Notes: generated by a model from the letters alone, not told the origin. Numbered from the stretch's first letter, positions 1-8,521 are shown. The stretch: DNA of 64,000 nucleotides from Vibrio sp. SCSIO 43136 (GCF_023716565.1 NZ_CP071849.1:1178001-1242000); one strand, 5' to 3'. Made by a program: numbers and translations.

Positions 1-633
1 CCGTCTTTTATTTTGATGAAGTTTAGTGGTGAAGAACACTTAGGCACCACTATGGGCCTTGTTGTCGCCTTGATGTTCCCTATTGCTTATGGTGGTATGG
101 ATCTTATCCGCAACAAGAAGTTTAACTTTATCGCAGCGCTTGGCTTTGTCAGCATACTATTGACCGGTGGAATCGGCCTATTAGAACTCGATACCCGTTG
201 GTTAGCACTTAAAGAGGCATTGATCCCTGGCTTGATTGGTTTAGCAGTGCTTGGCTCGACATTTACCCGCTACCCATTTATGCAAAAGATGCTGCTCAAT
301 GACACCATCTTGAACCTAGATCTTATCAACAAGCGATTAGAAGAAAATGGCAAATCGGCTGAGTTTGCTCGGTGCTTAACTTCGTCCAACTACTTGTTTG
401 CCAGTACGTTCGCATTCTCTTCAGCGATGAACTACTTCCTTGCGACTTGGATCGTGACAAGCCCTGCGGGTACTGCTGCCTTTAATGAAGAGCTAGGTAA
501 GTTAACTCTCTACAGTTACCCAATGATTGCTATCCCAAGTATGTTGATGATGTTTGGTATCTTCTATTACCTGTGGCGACAAGTGAAATCTATGACCTCG
601 CTCGATGCTGATCAAATATTTCACGCTAAGTAA
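1..633 (+). CDS. VC0807-family integral membrane protein (5' end outside window)
   Basis: The reading frame is open to the first base of the window, so the gene begins upstream and only its last 210 or so codons are seen. The visible part is a polytopic membrane protein with hydrophobic segments near the start, around residues 40-60 and 70-90 and again at the C-terminal end. The phrases GFVSILLTGGIGLLELD and AFNEELGKLTLYSYP match what I recall of the VC0807 family of Vibrio and relatives. Its biochemical role is not established to my knowledge. It ends about 20 bp before a strong bidirectional terminator that it shares with the convergent helicase gene. The TTG at 13 and ATG at 16 are unlikely to be true starts because the upstream codons also read as protein. 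Confidence 0.75.
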   Translation, partial: PSFILMKFSGEEHLGTTMGLVVALMFPIAYGGMDLIRNKKFNFIAALGFVSILLTGGIGLLELDTRWLALKEALIPGLIGLAVLGSTFTRYPFMQKMLLNDTILNLDLINKRLEENGKSAEFARCLTSSNYLFASTFAFSSAMNYFLATWIVTSPAGTAAFNEELGKLTLYSYPMIAIPSMLMMFGIFYYLWRQVKSMTSLDADQIFHAK

Positions 634-652
634 TCCTTGTTAATTGAACAAC

Positions 653-687
653 AAAAAAGCGAGTGACTGACTGTCACTCGCTTTTTT
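653..687. terminator. Bidirectional intrinsic terminator
   Basis: A 9-bp perfect stem (GCGAGTGAC / GTCACTCGC) with a 5-base loop is flanked by six A on the left and six T on the right. It lies between two convergent genes and can end transcription in both directions. Confidence 0.9.
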
Positions 688-716
688 GTTGGTATTACTA
701 GGGCGTGTTGCCCTAA

Positions 717-1967
717 TTATCTTTTCTTCCCACGTCCTGCGTGGATCTTCATTTTTGCCTTCATCTTACGTTTCTCAGAAGAACGACTCTTACGACGTGG
801 CGCTTTGTCATCCATCTTTGGCGCATCAGGGCTTGGCTCGTAACCCGCTAACCACTCTTGCGGCAAGCGCTCGTCCAATAGTGATTCAATAGCCGTTAGG
901 AGATACTCTTCATCAGGGCTCATCAAAGAGATCGCTTGCCCTTGCAAACCAGCACGTCCGGTTCGACCAATACGGTGCACGTAATCTTCCGCTTTAAAAG
1001 GCATATCGAAGTTCACCACTTGTTCAAGCTGTTGGATATCTAGTCCACGAGCGGCGACGTCAGTGGCGATGAGGGCTCTTACCTTTCCTTCTTTAAAACC
1101 ATCAAGCGCTCTTTGGCGTGCACCTTGGCTTTTATCGCCATTGATCGCTTCTGCTTTAATACCATCCAGTTTTAGCTCTTTCGCCAGTTGTTCACTGCCT
1201 TGCTTTGTTTTGGTGAACACCAGCACTTGCTGCCAATTTCGAGAGCCAATGAGATAGGCCAGTAACTCGGCTTTACGATGTTTATCTACCGGATAAACCA
1301 TCTGTTTAACCGTTTCCGCAGTCGTATTTTGCGGCGATACCTGTACTTCTTCAGGATTATTAAGCAACTTGTAAGCGATGTTTTTGATCTTACCGGCGAA
1401 CGTTGCCGAGAAGAACAAGGTCTGTCGATCCGAATTTATGCGCTTCATGATGCGATTAATATCAGGCATAAAGCCCATATCTAGCATTCGGTCCGCTTCA
1501 TCAAGCACCAATACTTCAGTTTTTGCCAGTGAAATATTACCTTGAAACATATGGTCCAAGAGTCTTCCTGGCGTCGCCACCAAAATATCGCAGCCACCCT
1601 TAAGTTTGCTGGTTTGTACATTGATGCTCGTGCCACCGTACACAGCAACCACTTTAAGTGTTTGGTTAGCGTAACTGGTCAGGCTTTCTAACACTTGTTG
1701 TGCCAGTTCTCGTGTTGGCACCAACACTAACGCTCTCACGTCATGGCTATTGTCATCACGGTGCATCGGCGCATTGGTAAATGCTTGAATGATAGGTAAA
1801 CCAAAGGCTGCGGTTTTGCCAGTTCCTGTTTGCGCACCCGCAAGAACGTCTTTTCCATCCAACACATGTGGGATCGCTTGTTGCTGGATCGGTGTTGGTT
1901 GCTCGAAACCCAATGATGATAGGTGCTCACATAGTGATGCGTTTAGGCCGAGTGATTGAAATGGCAT
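717..1967 (-). CDS. rhlE: DEAD-box ATP-dependent RNA helicase, RhlE type
   Basis: A 416-residue cytoplasmic RNA helicase that would unwind RNA duplexes in ribosome assembly or RNA decay. Motifs in order are the Q motif (PTPIQQQAIP), Walker A AQTGTGKT, PTRELAQQ, TPGRLLDH, DEAD in LDEADRMLDMGF, SAT, and C-terminal motifs VATDVAARGLD and HRIGRTGRAG. The tail after about residue 370 is rich in Lys and Arg, as in RhlE relatives. I start it at the ATG at 1967 because AGAGGA lies just upstream and the protein then begins MPFQSLGL like RhlE. The frame extends 18 codons further without a comparable ribosome site. Vibrios carry several DEAD-box paralogues, so the exact orthologue is less certain than the family. 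Confidence 0.88.
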   Translation of the reverse strand: MPFQSLGLNASLCEHLSSLGFEQPTPIQQQAIPHVLDGKDVLAGAQTGTGKTAAFGLPIIQAFTNAPMHRDDNSHDVRALVLVPTRELAQQVLESLTSYANQTLKVVAVYGGTSINVQTSKLKGGCDILVATPGRLLDHMFQGNISLAKTEVLVLDEADRMLDMGFMPDINRIMKRINSDRQTLFFSATFAGKIKNIAYKLLNNPEEVQVSPQNTTAETVKQMVYPVDKHRKAELLAYLIGSRNWQQVLVFTKTKQGSEQLAKELKLDGIKAEAINGDKSQGARQRALDGFKEGKVRALIATDVAARGLDIQQLEQVVNFDMPFKAEDYVHRIGRTGRAGLQGQAISLMSPDEEYLLTAIESLLDERLPQEWLAGYEPSPDAPKMDDKAPRRKSRSSEKRKMKAKMKIHAGRGKKR

Positions 1968-2041
1968 GATGCTGTCCTCTGATTTAACAGCGCGGGATTG
2001 TAACAGCTCAAATTGAACCAATCCACAACAAGCAGCGGTCG

Positions 2042-2626
2042 TTATTTCAAACGCTCATTTTGTGCTTTAGCCGCGGCTAGAATCTCAGGATATAAAGCAG
2101 TAAAGAGCTCAGTAAGATGGTGATAGTGACTATGAAGATAATGGCTAGTATTTGCTAAAGCGCCCATTCTTGGCGAACGCATTGCCATACGAGATAAGGC
2201 ATAACTCATATTATCAAAGTGCGCATAAGACTCTAACCAACGGCCTTGCCACATGGCGTCGGACACTTGGGTATAGCGCGCTGGAAGTGTCAGTTCGGTT
2301 CGAGTCTGCTCGTAAGCGTAGTCGCAAAAATCTGATAGTGTACCTTGATGGTATCGCTGCCAATCCGATGCAAGGCAATGGTCCCAGAACATATCTAACG
2401 CTATCGGAGCAAAACGTCTCAATTCTGATGGAAAGCAAAGCTTGGCTTGTTTGACGATGGGGTGAGTATCGGTGTAGCTATCCACAAAACGATGCAATCG
2501 AATGCCTTGGGAGATTGTTGCTGGGTACTGTTTGTCAGGGTCCCCCTTAACAAAATCACCGAGCAAGTTTCCTAGCAAGCTGCTATTACTATGCTCGGCG
2601 ATATGTAAGTGGGCTAAAAAATTCAT
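2042..2626 (-). CDS. acpH: Acyl carrier protein phosphodiesterase
   Basis: A 194-residue protein of the AcpH family, which removes the 4'-phosphopantetheine arm from holo-ACP in the cytoplasm. The family hallmark MNFLAHLHIA at the start, LLGNLLGDFVKGD at about 17-29, and the HRFVDSYTDTHP histidine/aspartate cluster near 45-56 are all present. An LDMFWDHCLASDW segment follows. These residues fit the metal-dependent HD-like active site. Length matches E. coli AcpH. It is transcribed in the same direction as the helicase, with about 75 bp between them, and may be co-transcribed with the small gene upstream. Confidence 0.9.
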   Translation of the reverse strand: MNFLAHLHIAEHSNSSLLGNLLGDFVKGDPDKQYPATISQGIRLHRFVDSYTDTHPIVKQAKLCFPSELRRFAPIALDMFWDHCLASDWQRYHQGTLSDFCDYAYEQTRTELTLPARYTQVSDAMWQGRWLESYAHFDNMSYALSRMAMRSPRMGALANTSHYLHSHYHHLTELFTALYPEILAAAKAQNERLK

Positions 2627-2672
2627 TGTTTGCTTCTAAATTGGGCGCTTCAACACCTTTAGCTTAAACCGA

Positions 2673-2795
2673 TTACTTATCTGGCGTAACCTCATTTGAC
2701 TCAGTTACTCTCTCAGGCTCTACGTAATCCGCCAAGATTAAGCCAATTTCAAGTGCATCAAGCATTTCGAGCTCATGCTTATTTTCTTCACTCAT
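2673..2795 (-). CDS. Small acidic protein, 40 residues
   Basis: This short frame begins MSEENKHELEML and ends at a TAA, giving a 40-residue acidic, probably helical, cytoplasmic peptide with no membrane segment. Support comes from a GGAG ribosome site seven bases before the ATG and codon usage resembling its neighbours. It also sits between acpH and the divergent permease promoter. I do not recognise a named family. It could be a conserved small Vibrio protein, and without comparison a chance frame cannot be fully excluded. Confidence 0.5.
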   Translation of the reverse strand: MSEENKHELEMLDALEIGLILADYVEPERVTESNEVTPDK

Positions 2796-2916
2796 TTAAT
2801 CACTCCATGAAAAGTTGTTGCACATCATTTATACGTCATAAACCACACTTTTATAAGCTTATTGCACCAAATACGCATAGAAGTTTGACTCACATCCCAT
2901 ATTGGATTGAGCGCAC

Positions 2917-2934
2917 TGTAATTAAAGATTTACA
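2917..2934. promoter_or_regulatory. TyrR box (putative)
   Basis: The 18-bp sequence TGTAATTAAAGATTTACA matches the TyrR consensus TGTAAA-N6-TTTACA at 11 of 12 defined positions. It lies about 135 bp before the start of an aromatic amino acid permease, the kind of gene TyrR controls in enterics. A much weaker second copy (TGTAAA-N6-TGAACA) lies at 3046-3063, just before the ATG. TyrR commonly uses strong/weak box pairs. The tyrR gene is not in this window. Confidence 0.6.
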
Positions 2935-3068
2935 GTAGGCGTAAATTTTAGTGTTCACCAGTAAATTGCTTTGTCAGGCAATGCATGGCACATTCCGATT
3001 CAAGCCTTATAGAGTGGTTAGTTCCAATCCTCACCACCCATCCACTGTAAATTTTATTGAACACCCTT

Positions 3069-4265
3069 ATGACGTCAAAACTATTCGGAAGTACATTGAT
3101 CATCGCTGGCACAACTATAGGCGCAGGGATGCTGGCGCTGCCGATCACTTCAAGTGCAATTGGCTTTCCAGTCGCCGCCATGCTCATGTTTGGCCTATGG
3201 GCAGTCATGGCATTTACCGCTCTACTCATGTTGGAGCTTCATCAACATGCTCCTGCTAGTGCTACTTTGCATACCCTTGCTCAACAGTTTTTGGGTCGCA
3301 AAGGACAAATCATCACCACGCTTTCTATGCTGTTCTTGTTTTATGCTTTGTGCTCAGCGTACGTTGCCGGCGGTGGCAGCCAGTTCCATTTAAGACTCGA
3401 GACATGGATGGATATCAGTAAGGAGTCAGCTACTGTTCTCTTTACCCTACTCATTGCGGCGATCGTCGCACTAGGCACCCGATCAGTAGATCGTGTCAAT
3501 CGCTTATTATTTGTCGCCAAAATCCTTATGCTGCTCAGTGTGCTCTACTTTTTGACACCAAGCGTTCGAATCGAAAACTTAACCGCTATGCCACTTGAAA
3601 AAGGCTTGGTTATCGCCGCACTGCCTGTCATTTTCACATCATTTGGCTTTCACGGCAGTATTCCAGCCATCGTTAACTACATGGGTAAAGAGATTAAGGC
3701 GCTTAGAGTTGCGATTCTTGTCGGTTCACTTTTACCTCTGCTCGTTTACTTAGCATGGCAAATAAGTTCGATGGGTGTCATTACCGCAAATCAACTCGGT
3801 ATCTCACCAAGTTTACAGCACTTCATTTCTACATTGAGCCAATCCGCTGGCGGCGGTCGCTTGCTAGAAGCAATCAATCTGTTTGCTGACCTTGCACTAC
3901 TCACCTCATTTCTAGGGGTAAGCCTAGGGCTGTTTGAATTTATCGCCGACAGTTTGAATAAAAGTGGTACGGTAAAAGGTCGAATCCTAGTCGCCGCTGT
4001 CACCTTTACTCCACCGCTTGGCTTTGCGTTGTTTTACCCGCAAGGGTTTATTACAGCCCTGGGTTACGCTGCAATCGCACTGGCGGTACTAGCAATCTTT
4101 CTACCGACAACGATGGTCAAAAGGGCAAGACAACAATCGACATCAGATCTCTATTACCAAGTCGCAGGCGGTCGTCTGTCCTTGCACTTAGTCAATGCCG
4201 TTGGCTGTTTGGTGGTTGCAGCCCAGATTGCTTTATCTCTTGGCCTAACCAACAGTTTGAACTAG
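3069..4265 (+). CDS. tyrP: Aromatic amino acid permease (TyrP/Mtr family)
   Basis: A 398-residue inner-membrane permease of the hydroxy/aromatic amino acid permease family, which imports tyrosine, tryptophan or phenylalanine with protons. The N-terminal phrase IIAGTTIGAGMLALP is the family signature, and about eleven hydrophobic segments follow. The gene is preferred to start at ATG 3069 (MTSKLFGSTLI), aligning with TyrP. A TTG at 3057 gives four extra residues, and neither start has a strong Shine-Dalgarno. Upstream TyrR-like boxes support an aromatic substrate. Tyrosine is my first guess, but Mtr or TnaB-type specificity for tryptophan cannot be separated by eye. Confidence 0.82.
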   Translation: MTSKLFGSTLIIAGTTIGAGMLALPITSSAIGFPVAAMLMFGLWAVMAFTALLMLELHQHAPASATLHTLAQQFLGRKGQIITTLSMLFLFYALCSAYVAGGGSQFHLRLETWMDISKESATVLFTLLIAAIVALGTRSVDRVNRLLFVAKILMLLSVLYFLTPSVRIENLTAMPLEKGLVIAALPVIFTSFGFHGSIPAIVNYMGKEIKALRVAILVGSLLPLLVYLAWQISSMGVITANQLGISPSLQHFISTLSQSAGGGRLLEAINLFADLALLTSFLGVSLGLFEFIADSLNKSGTVKGRILVAAVTFTPPLGFALFYPQGFITALGYAAIALAVLAIFLPTTMVKRARQQSTSDLYYQVAGGRLSLHLVNAVGCLVVAAQIALSLGLTNSLN

Positions 4266-4501
4266 TACACAAGGACACTCTTGACCGTATGCTATTTCGT
4301 ATTCAGCTCAATGCGAGGTCAACATCGGCGACTTAAACCCAAAAATTTGAGGTGCGCTGTATAACAACCCGCTATTTGGGCAAGATTTATGAGTGGTTGG
4401 TATATTTATTGAGCGCTACAGTGACGCAACAACTGCTGTGTGATGAAGGGGCTTAGACTCCAAATCACCAAGAGGCAGTATTTATAATTAAGCGAGGTAC
4501 T

Positions 4502-4711
4502 ATGCCTACAAAAGTCACCGAAAAGCCCCTTACATTTTTTACGCTGCAGCCATTAAAACAGTGCCCAAAATGCGGGGGAGAAGACTATATGATCTCCGAA
4601 AGCGGGAAGATATTTCTGTGTGAGAGTTGCGGATACTTCAATCCGAAGTTTCATCAAGAGCTACCCATCATTGATGATACGCCAGCCACACTTGAAGATA
4701 CCGTGCATTAA
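4502..4711 (+). CDS. Small zinc-ribbon protein, 69 residues
   Basis: This small protein carries two CxxC knuckles, CPKCGG near residue 21 and CESCGY near residue 38, spaced as in a zinc ribbon, followed by an acidic tail. A GAGG ribosome site precedes the ATG and a terminator follows the stop. No catalytic residues are visible, and a nucleic-acid or protein-binding role is only a guess. The 236 bp separating it from the permease suggests its own promoter. Confidence 0.7.
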   Translation: MPTKVTEKPLTFFTLQPLKQCPKCGGEDYMISESGKIFLCESCGYFNPKFHQELPIIDDTPATLEDTVH

Positions 4712-4717
4712 CGCCAT

Positions 4718-4738
4718 AAAGCCCCGTAAGGGGCTTTA
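4718..4738. terminator. Terminator shared by zinc-ribbon gene and tad-like operon
   Basis: An 8-bp stem AAAGCCCC / GGGGCTTT with a 4-base loop lies between convergent genes. It is symmetrical and could serve both strands, although the T tracts are short. Confidence 0.7.
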
Positions 4739-4742
4739 TTAT

Positions 4743-6503
4743 TTATTGTCGCCTTGGCGTCAACCCACCTATCTCTGAATGCCCACCAAAGGCATCTCCT
4801 GCTAGGCTAAGTAACTGACTAACTTGAGCATTCATCGCTGCCATTTCGCTTGGATCAAAACGGTAATCGTTAGTCTCTTGGTCTATGTTTAAACATCGGC
4901 CGACCATAGTATTACCAGAAGCTTTTTGATACTTAACATCGACCACTAGATCAAATGCTTGTTCATAATTGAGTGAAAATTGCTTGCTCGGCTCATCTGG
5001 TTGCAGTTTGATCAGTGCAAATTTGATATGAGGAAACTTCTGTTTCAACCCAGCAAACAAACCAGTCTTGCCTTCTATCAATCGCTCAGTCAACAAATCT
5101 TGTCGAAACGCTTGGTCGGAATAGTCTCTCCCCAATCGCTTTAGTTGACTGTCCAGGTTTGGCGTGTCTTTACCACCAGCGATGAGAACGAACAGCAATG
5201 GCTTGTTGCCTTCATGGTGTCTAAGTTCGTTCACGCCTCGCAATATGCCTTGAAACGATGAGGTCCAAGAGCCTAAATACTGGGCAGGTTGATTATCAGT
5301 GGCCTCTTGCCATCTACTGCCTGAGTTGAACATTCTCACTCGACTTGTAAATGGGTCCAAGCTGTTTCCGCCTTTAGGCAAAAACCCTTTATTCCATTTG
5401 TGTTCAAAGCCTATGCTTTGCATATTGCCACGACAAATCCGGTTAAACGGCATGTGCATGGCTTGAAACTCATCCACAGGTAAATCCGCATTTAAATTTC
5501 GTTTGCTCGATAACTGCAACGCTCGCTGGATGGTTGCTTCTATATCCACCTCTTCCATATTGAAAGGTAGCCAGTCATCGATGCGCTTTTCATTTCCCCA
5601 CGCATCTTTGACCATATTGCCCTCAGTGAACAGTGCTCGTTCGACATAAGGCTGCATCTTGGAGTTACCTTTCGCAATTTTCGCTGGTGAGTCTTCACTC
5701 TTACGCCTAACCTGCGCAAGTTCTTGTCGCCAATTGAACTCATCCAGCCCTGCACCACCCGCTTTTTTAAACACCAAATGGTTCTCACACATAACAGAGT
5801 TAGGTGTACCACTTCGCATCGTGCTGCGAGTGCCGTTTTCAAAAGGAATAACCGCTACTCGTCCAAGTTTATCTAAGTCCGTTTCATCGGGCTTGCGCAC
5901 TTGCTCGATAAACATTCGTGTCATTTGATGTGCAACTGCAAGCTTTGCGCTCTGCAAACGCTTAATGCCTGGAGTAATAAACTCAGTACAGGTCTCTTGG
6001 TTCATCGACATCGAGTGATCGATCACCAAAACAACATCCGAAATATCCCCTGCCCCTGAACCTGTATTCGCTTTTTGCGCAGCAGCAAAGTTAGTTACGC
6101 CTTGAGTCTTGGCAAAAGATGGCGCGCTAGAATAAGACATCCAGCTTGAGTGCGTTGTCTTAGCTGCAATGCGGTAATCAAAGCTGTGGCGCTCGGGACC
6201 TTTACTGATTTGAATCGATGTTTCCGGGTTTTGTTGACTATCTTTTAGGTAGCTTTGAATGGTCTTTTCTACCAGTTGCGTTGATTGTTTATGTCTGAGA
6301 GATTTCTCGCTACCTTCTAGAGTCAGTACTTTCTCCGCCTGATCGGCGGCAAGTAATAGTGAAGAGGTCTCTAAAGCATCACCCAGTCGGGCTTTGTAGT
6401 TGAGATATCTAGCACCTTCTACACCGAGTGCGGCAAAGCCTGCCAGTACGACAAACACACCAACAAACCAAATCGCTGCCGCCCCCTGTTGTTTTTTCAT
6501 CAT
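4743..6503 (-). CDS. TadG-like protein with von Willebrand A domain
   Basis: A 586-residue protein with a short N-terminal region ending in KKQQGAAAIW, followed by one hydrophobic segment (about 11-30). This is the layout of TadG/TadE-type pseudopilin-like proteins. A von Willebrand factor A domain starts near residue 155 with VVLVIDHSMSMN, which contains the intact DxSxS metal-coordinating motif. Proteins of this type are envelope-anchored accessory factors of Tad/Flp pili. It is the last gene of a three-gene operon and starts three bases after the preceding stop, so translation is probably coupled. There are two adjacent ATG codons (6503 and 6500). No Tad ATPase, secretin or Flp gene is present here. 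Confidence 0.78.
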   Translation of the reverse strand: MMKKQQGAAAIWFVGVFVVLAGFAALGVEGARYLNYKARLGDALETSSLLLAADQAEKVLTLEGSEKSLRHKQSTQLVEKTIQSYLKDSQQNPETSIQISKGPERHSFDYRIAAKTTHSSWMSYSSAPSFAKTQGVTNFAAAQKANTGSGAGDISDVVLVIDHSMSMNQETCTEFITPGIKRLQSAKLAVAHQMTRMFIEQVRKPDETDLDKLGRVAVIPFENGTRSTMRSGTPNSVMCENHLVFKKAGGAGLDEFNWRQELAQVRRKSEDSPAKIAKGNSKMQPYVERALFTEGNMVKDAWGNEKRIDDWLPFNMEEVDIEATIQRALQLSSKRNLNADLPVDEFQAMHMPFNRICRGNMQSIGFEHKWNKGFLPKGGNSLDPFTSRVRMFNSGSRWQEATDNQPAQYLGSWTSSFQGILRGVNELRHHEGNKPLLFVLIAGGKDTPNLDSQLKRLGRDYSDQAFRQDLLTERLIEGKTGLFAGLKQKFPHIKFALIKLQPDEPSKQFSLNYEQAFDLVVDVKYQKASGNTMVGRCLNIDQETNDYRFDPSEMAAMNAQVSQLLSLAGDAFGGHSEIGGLTPRRQ

Positions 6504-6505
6504 GA

Positions 6506-7072
6506 CTATCTACCTACACTAAAGCTTGAAGAGGCAATAACGCTTCCTTGAGCCTTTTTACCTACAATTCGCTCAAACAGCCCTTGAGAGCGGTAAAAGA
6601 CGGTTACCCGATACATAGGGGCATGGCGCTGCTTGTTGGTATATGGTGCAAGTTTTACCAAGTCAGCAACAGACTCTTTTTTCCCTATCAGAGAGCGATT
6701 GCCAAAAACAAACTGAGCGTGACGACGAAGATGTTTTGGGTTCTGGCTAGAAGTCATGGTGATGCCTTCAACTCGAATCGCATAGTGGCGTGGATCGAAG
6801 TTATCCCGGCTCAATTTAATCTGACTTTCAACCACTTGATGGATTTTATGAGCATCTCGATAAGTAAGCGGCCTATCTGTCACAGTATCGATTTTGTGAT
6901 TAAACAGTAGCTCTCGCTCACTGAGCAAGTTCACCGCCGAATAGCTCAGGTTATCCAAATCACCTTGTAAACTGGTTTTATGGCTGAGATCGGTAGCAAA
7001 GCCCGCACAAAGTGCCAGTGCTGCCAATATGAACGCCATTTCAATCGCAATTACGCCCTTAACTTTCTGCAT
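6506..7072 (-). CDS. TadF-like pilus assembly protein
   Basis: A 188-residue protein whose N-terminus (MQKVKGVIAIEMAFILAALAL) has the class of prepilin-like sequence seen in TadE/TadF: a basic head, a Gly before a hydrophobic helix, and a Glu a few residues into the helix. The remainder is predicted to be periplasmic. The ATG at 7072 is chosen because AAGGAG stands six bases before it. An earlier in-frame ATG at 7096 lacks this. The start overlaps the end of the upstream tadE-like gene by 14 bp. It is called TadF by order and features rather than by a unique motif. Confidence 0.68.
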   Translation of the reverse strand: MQKVKGVIAIEMAFILAALALCAGFATDLSHKTSLQGDLDNLSYSAVNLLSERELLFNHKIDTVTDRPLTYRDAHKIHQVVESQIKLSRDNFDPRHYAIRVEGITMTSSQNPKHLRRHAQFVFGNRSLIGKKESVADLVKLAPYTNKQRHAPMYRVTVFYRSQGLFERIVGKKAQGSVIASSSFSVGR

Positions 7073-7532
7073 GTTTTGCTCCTTCTTGCACCGCAATGAC
7101 TCGGCGTTTAATGGTGCTCGGTTGAATAATGCTAAAACTCATTAAAGGTTGATAGGTATAGGCAATTTCATAACAAGCGATCGGCGCAGTCTTACGATCC
7201 CTTGCATTCATTGGCTGATTAGCAGCAAGTGCTGTAATACTGGCATAGCGCTTGACGTCAACATCAAGTGAGCCCTTCTTTAGCAACAATGCCCACAGAG
7301 AGAAGCTGTTCTGCTTAATGATTTCAACGAAATGTCGCTCAAATTCTTGCTCTGATTTGATATCAAGGACTTTAACGTCACGAGCCGATTCAGACACAGC
7401 AAAATTCAGCACGGAGGTGCTGTAGTTTCTTAGCCCAACATCCATGAGTAGAATGGTGACAAGCCACAACGCCATAAAACTCAGCGCAAATTCGATGCTG
7501 ACAACACCTCTAGCACGTTGAATTGAAGGCAT
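7059..7532 (-). CDS. TadE-like pseudopilin
   Basis: A 157-residue protein starting MPSIQRARGVVSIEFALSF, the classic TadE pattern. It has a short basic leader, a Gly-Val-Val processing region, then a hydrophobic helix with Glu at the fifth position of the mature protein. It is first gene in the tadE-tadF-tadG-like operon, and its product should be processed by a Tad prepilin peptidase and sit in the inner membrane. That peptidase is not encoded nearby. The upstream DNA carries the TGACGT repeats described separately. Confidence 0.78.
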   Translation of the reverse strand: MPSIQRARGVVSIEFALSFMALWLVTILLMDVGLRNYSTSVLNFAVSESARDVKVLDIKSEQEFERHFVEIIKQNSFSLWALLLKKGSLDVDVKRYASITALAANQPMNARDRKTAPIACYEIAYTYQPLMSFSIIQPSTIKRRVIAVQEGAKHAES

Positions 7533-7601
7533 AATTTGATCTCTGTTCCAAAAATTTGGCGAGATGCTACGACATAAAACTTAATTTACGCAAGAAAAGA
7601 A

Positions 7602-7629
7602 TGACGTTAATTACGTCAAATTGACGTCA
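7602..7629. promoter_or_regulatory. Clustered TGACGT half-sites upstream of tadE-like operon
   Basis: TGACGT at 7602-7607 is mirrored by ACGTCA at 7613-7618 around a 5-bp spacer, and the perfect 8-bp palindrome TGACGTCA follows at 7622-7629. The two TGACGT copies on the same strand are 20 bp apart, about two helical turns. The cluster lies 70-100 bp before the tadE-like start and after the stop of the HAD gene, so it probably regulates the pilus-like operon. The cognate regulator is unknown. Confidence 0.55.
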
Positions 7630-7682
7630 TTTTATGGAATAGGCCTAACTAGAAAGCGGGTTCTAGAGGCTGGTCTGAACAG

Positions 7683-8363
7683 TTACCCTAGGCTTTTTTC
7701 ACTTTGCGTACCAAGCACGGCAGAAGAGAGCTGATCAATTCTAGAGATTGTAGAGACCTGTGGGTGTTCAATAAGGATGTCTGATAAGTTAGGACGGAAA
7801 TAATAGGTTCGCATCCCCGCCTCTATCCCTGCTTTAACGCCTTTTAAGGTGTCATCAACATAAACACATTCGCTTGGCGAAAACCCCATATTCATGGCGC
7901 TATAAACCAAAAGGTCTGGGTCGGGCTTCCAGCTGTTAGTATCAAATGCGCTAAATACGGCGTTTGGGAAATAGTGCGTCAGTTCAGTTAATTCTAATGC
8001 GTGCTCTACCCTATCTTTCTCACTGTTAGCTGCTATGCATAACACAACACCTTGGGCCACCAACTGGTCGAGCAGTGTCACGACGCCGGGCATAGGCTCT
8101 AATTCCGCTTCGTAAAGGGTCTGTTTGCGTTCTCGATAAAGAGGCTCTAAGACGTCTAAAGAGACAGAAAGACCATAGCGTTGGCAAGCTTCAGATAGGA
8201 TATCCGCAGGTTTACCACCTTGAAAATGACGCAGGGCATCAACAATGGAGACTTGGCAATCAAACTTAGCAAATACATCGACCAAAGCTCGGCAACATAA
8301 GCTTTCACTGTCGACTAAGGTTCCTTCGCAATCGAAGATCACACACTGTGGTTTTTCTTGCAT
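7683..8363 (-). CDS. HAD-superfamily phosphatase, YieH-like
   Basis: A 226-residue cytoplasmic HAD hydrolase resembling E. coli YieH, a 6-phosphogluconate phosphatase. The YieH-like features are the opening FDCxGTLVDSE, the central FSAFDTNSWKPDPDL and the late CVYVDDTLKGVKAG. Motif I reads FDCEGT rather than FDCDGT, so the second aspartate, normally the general acid/base, is replaced by glutamate. Motif III lysine (WKPDP) and motif IV acids (VDD) are intact. The changed residue may lower activity or alter specificity. It stands alone with its own upstream gap. Confidence 0.78.
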   Translation of the reverse strand: MQEKPQCVIFDCEGTLVDSESLCCRALVDVFAKFDCQVSIVDALRHFQGGKPADILSEACQRYGLSVSLDVLEPLYRERKQTLYEAELEPMPGVVTLLDQLVAQGVVLCIAANSEKDRVEHALELTELTHYFPNAVFSAFDTNSWKPDPDLLVYSAMNMGFSPSECVYVDDTLKGVKAGIEAGMRTYYFRPNLSDILIEHPQVSTISRIDQLSSAVLGTQSEKSLG

Positions 8364-8521
8364 CTCATATCTCGCGGTGGCTGCAATAAATCCAGTGTTA
8401 ATCAGTAACTTCAGAATGCAAAGTTAGGGTGATGAAAAGTGCTAGCTGCGCCAAACTTTGCGCTTAAAATCAGCACAGCGATCACGTTAACCAAGATTAA
8501 ACCCTATTTACCGTACGGTTG

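Noticed and set aside
2951..3259. Frames on both strands at the permease start
   Set aside because: They overlap the permease in other frames and lack ribosome sites or recognisable domains.
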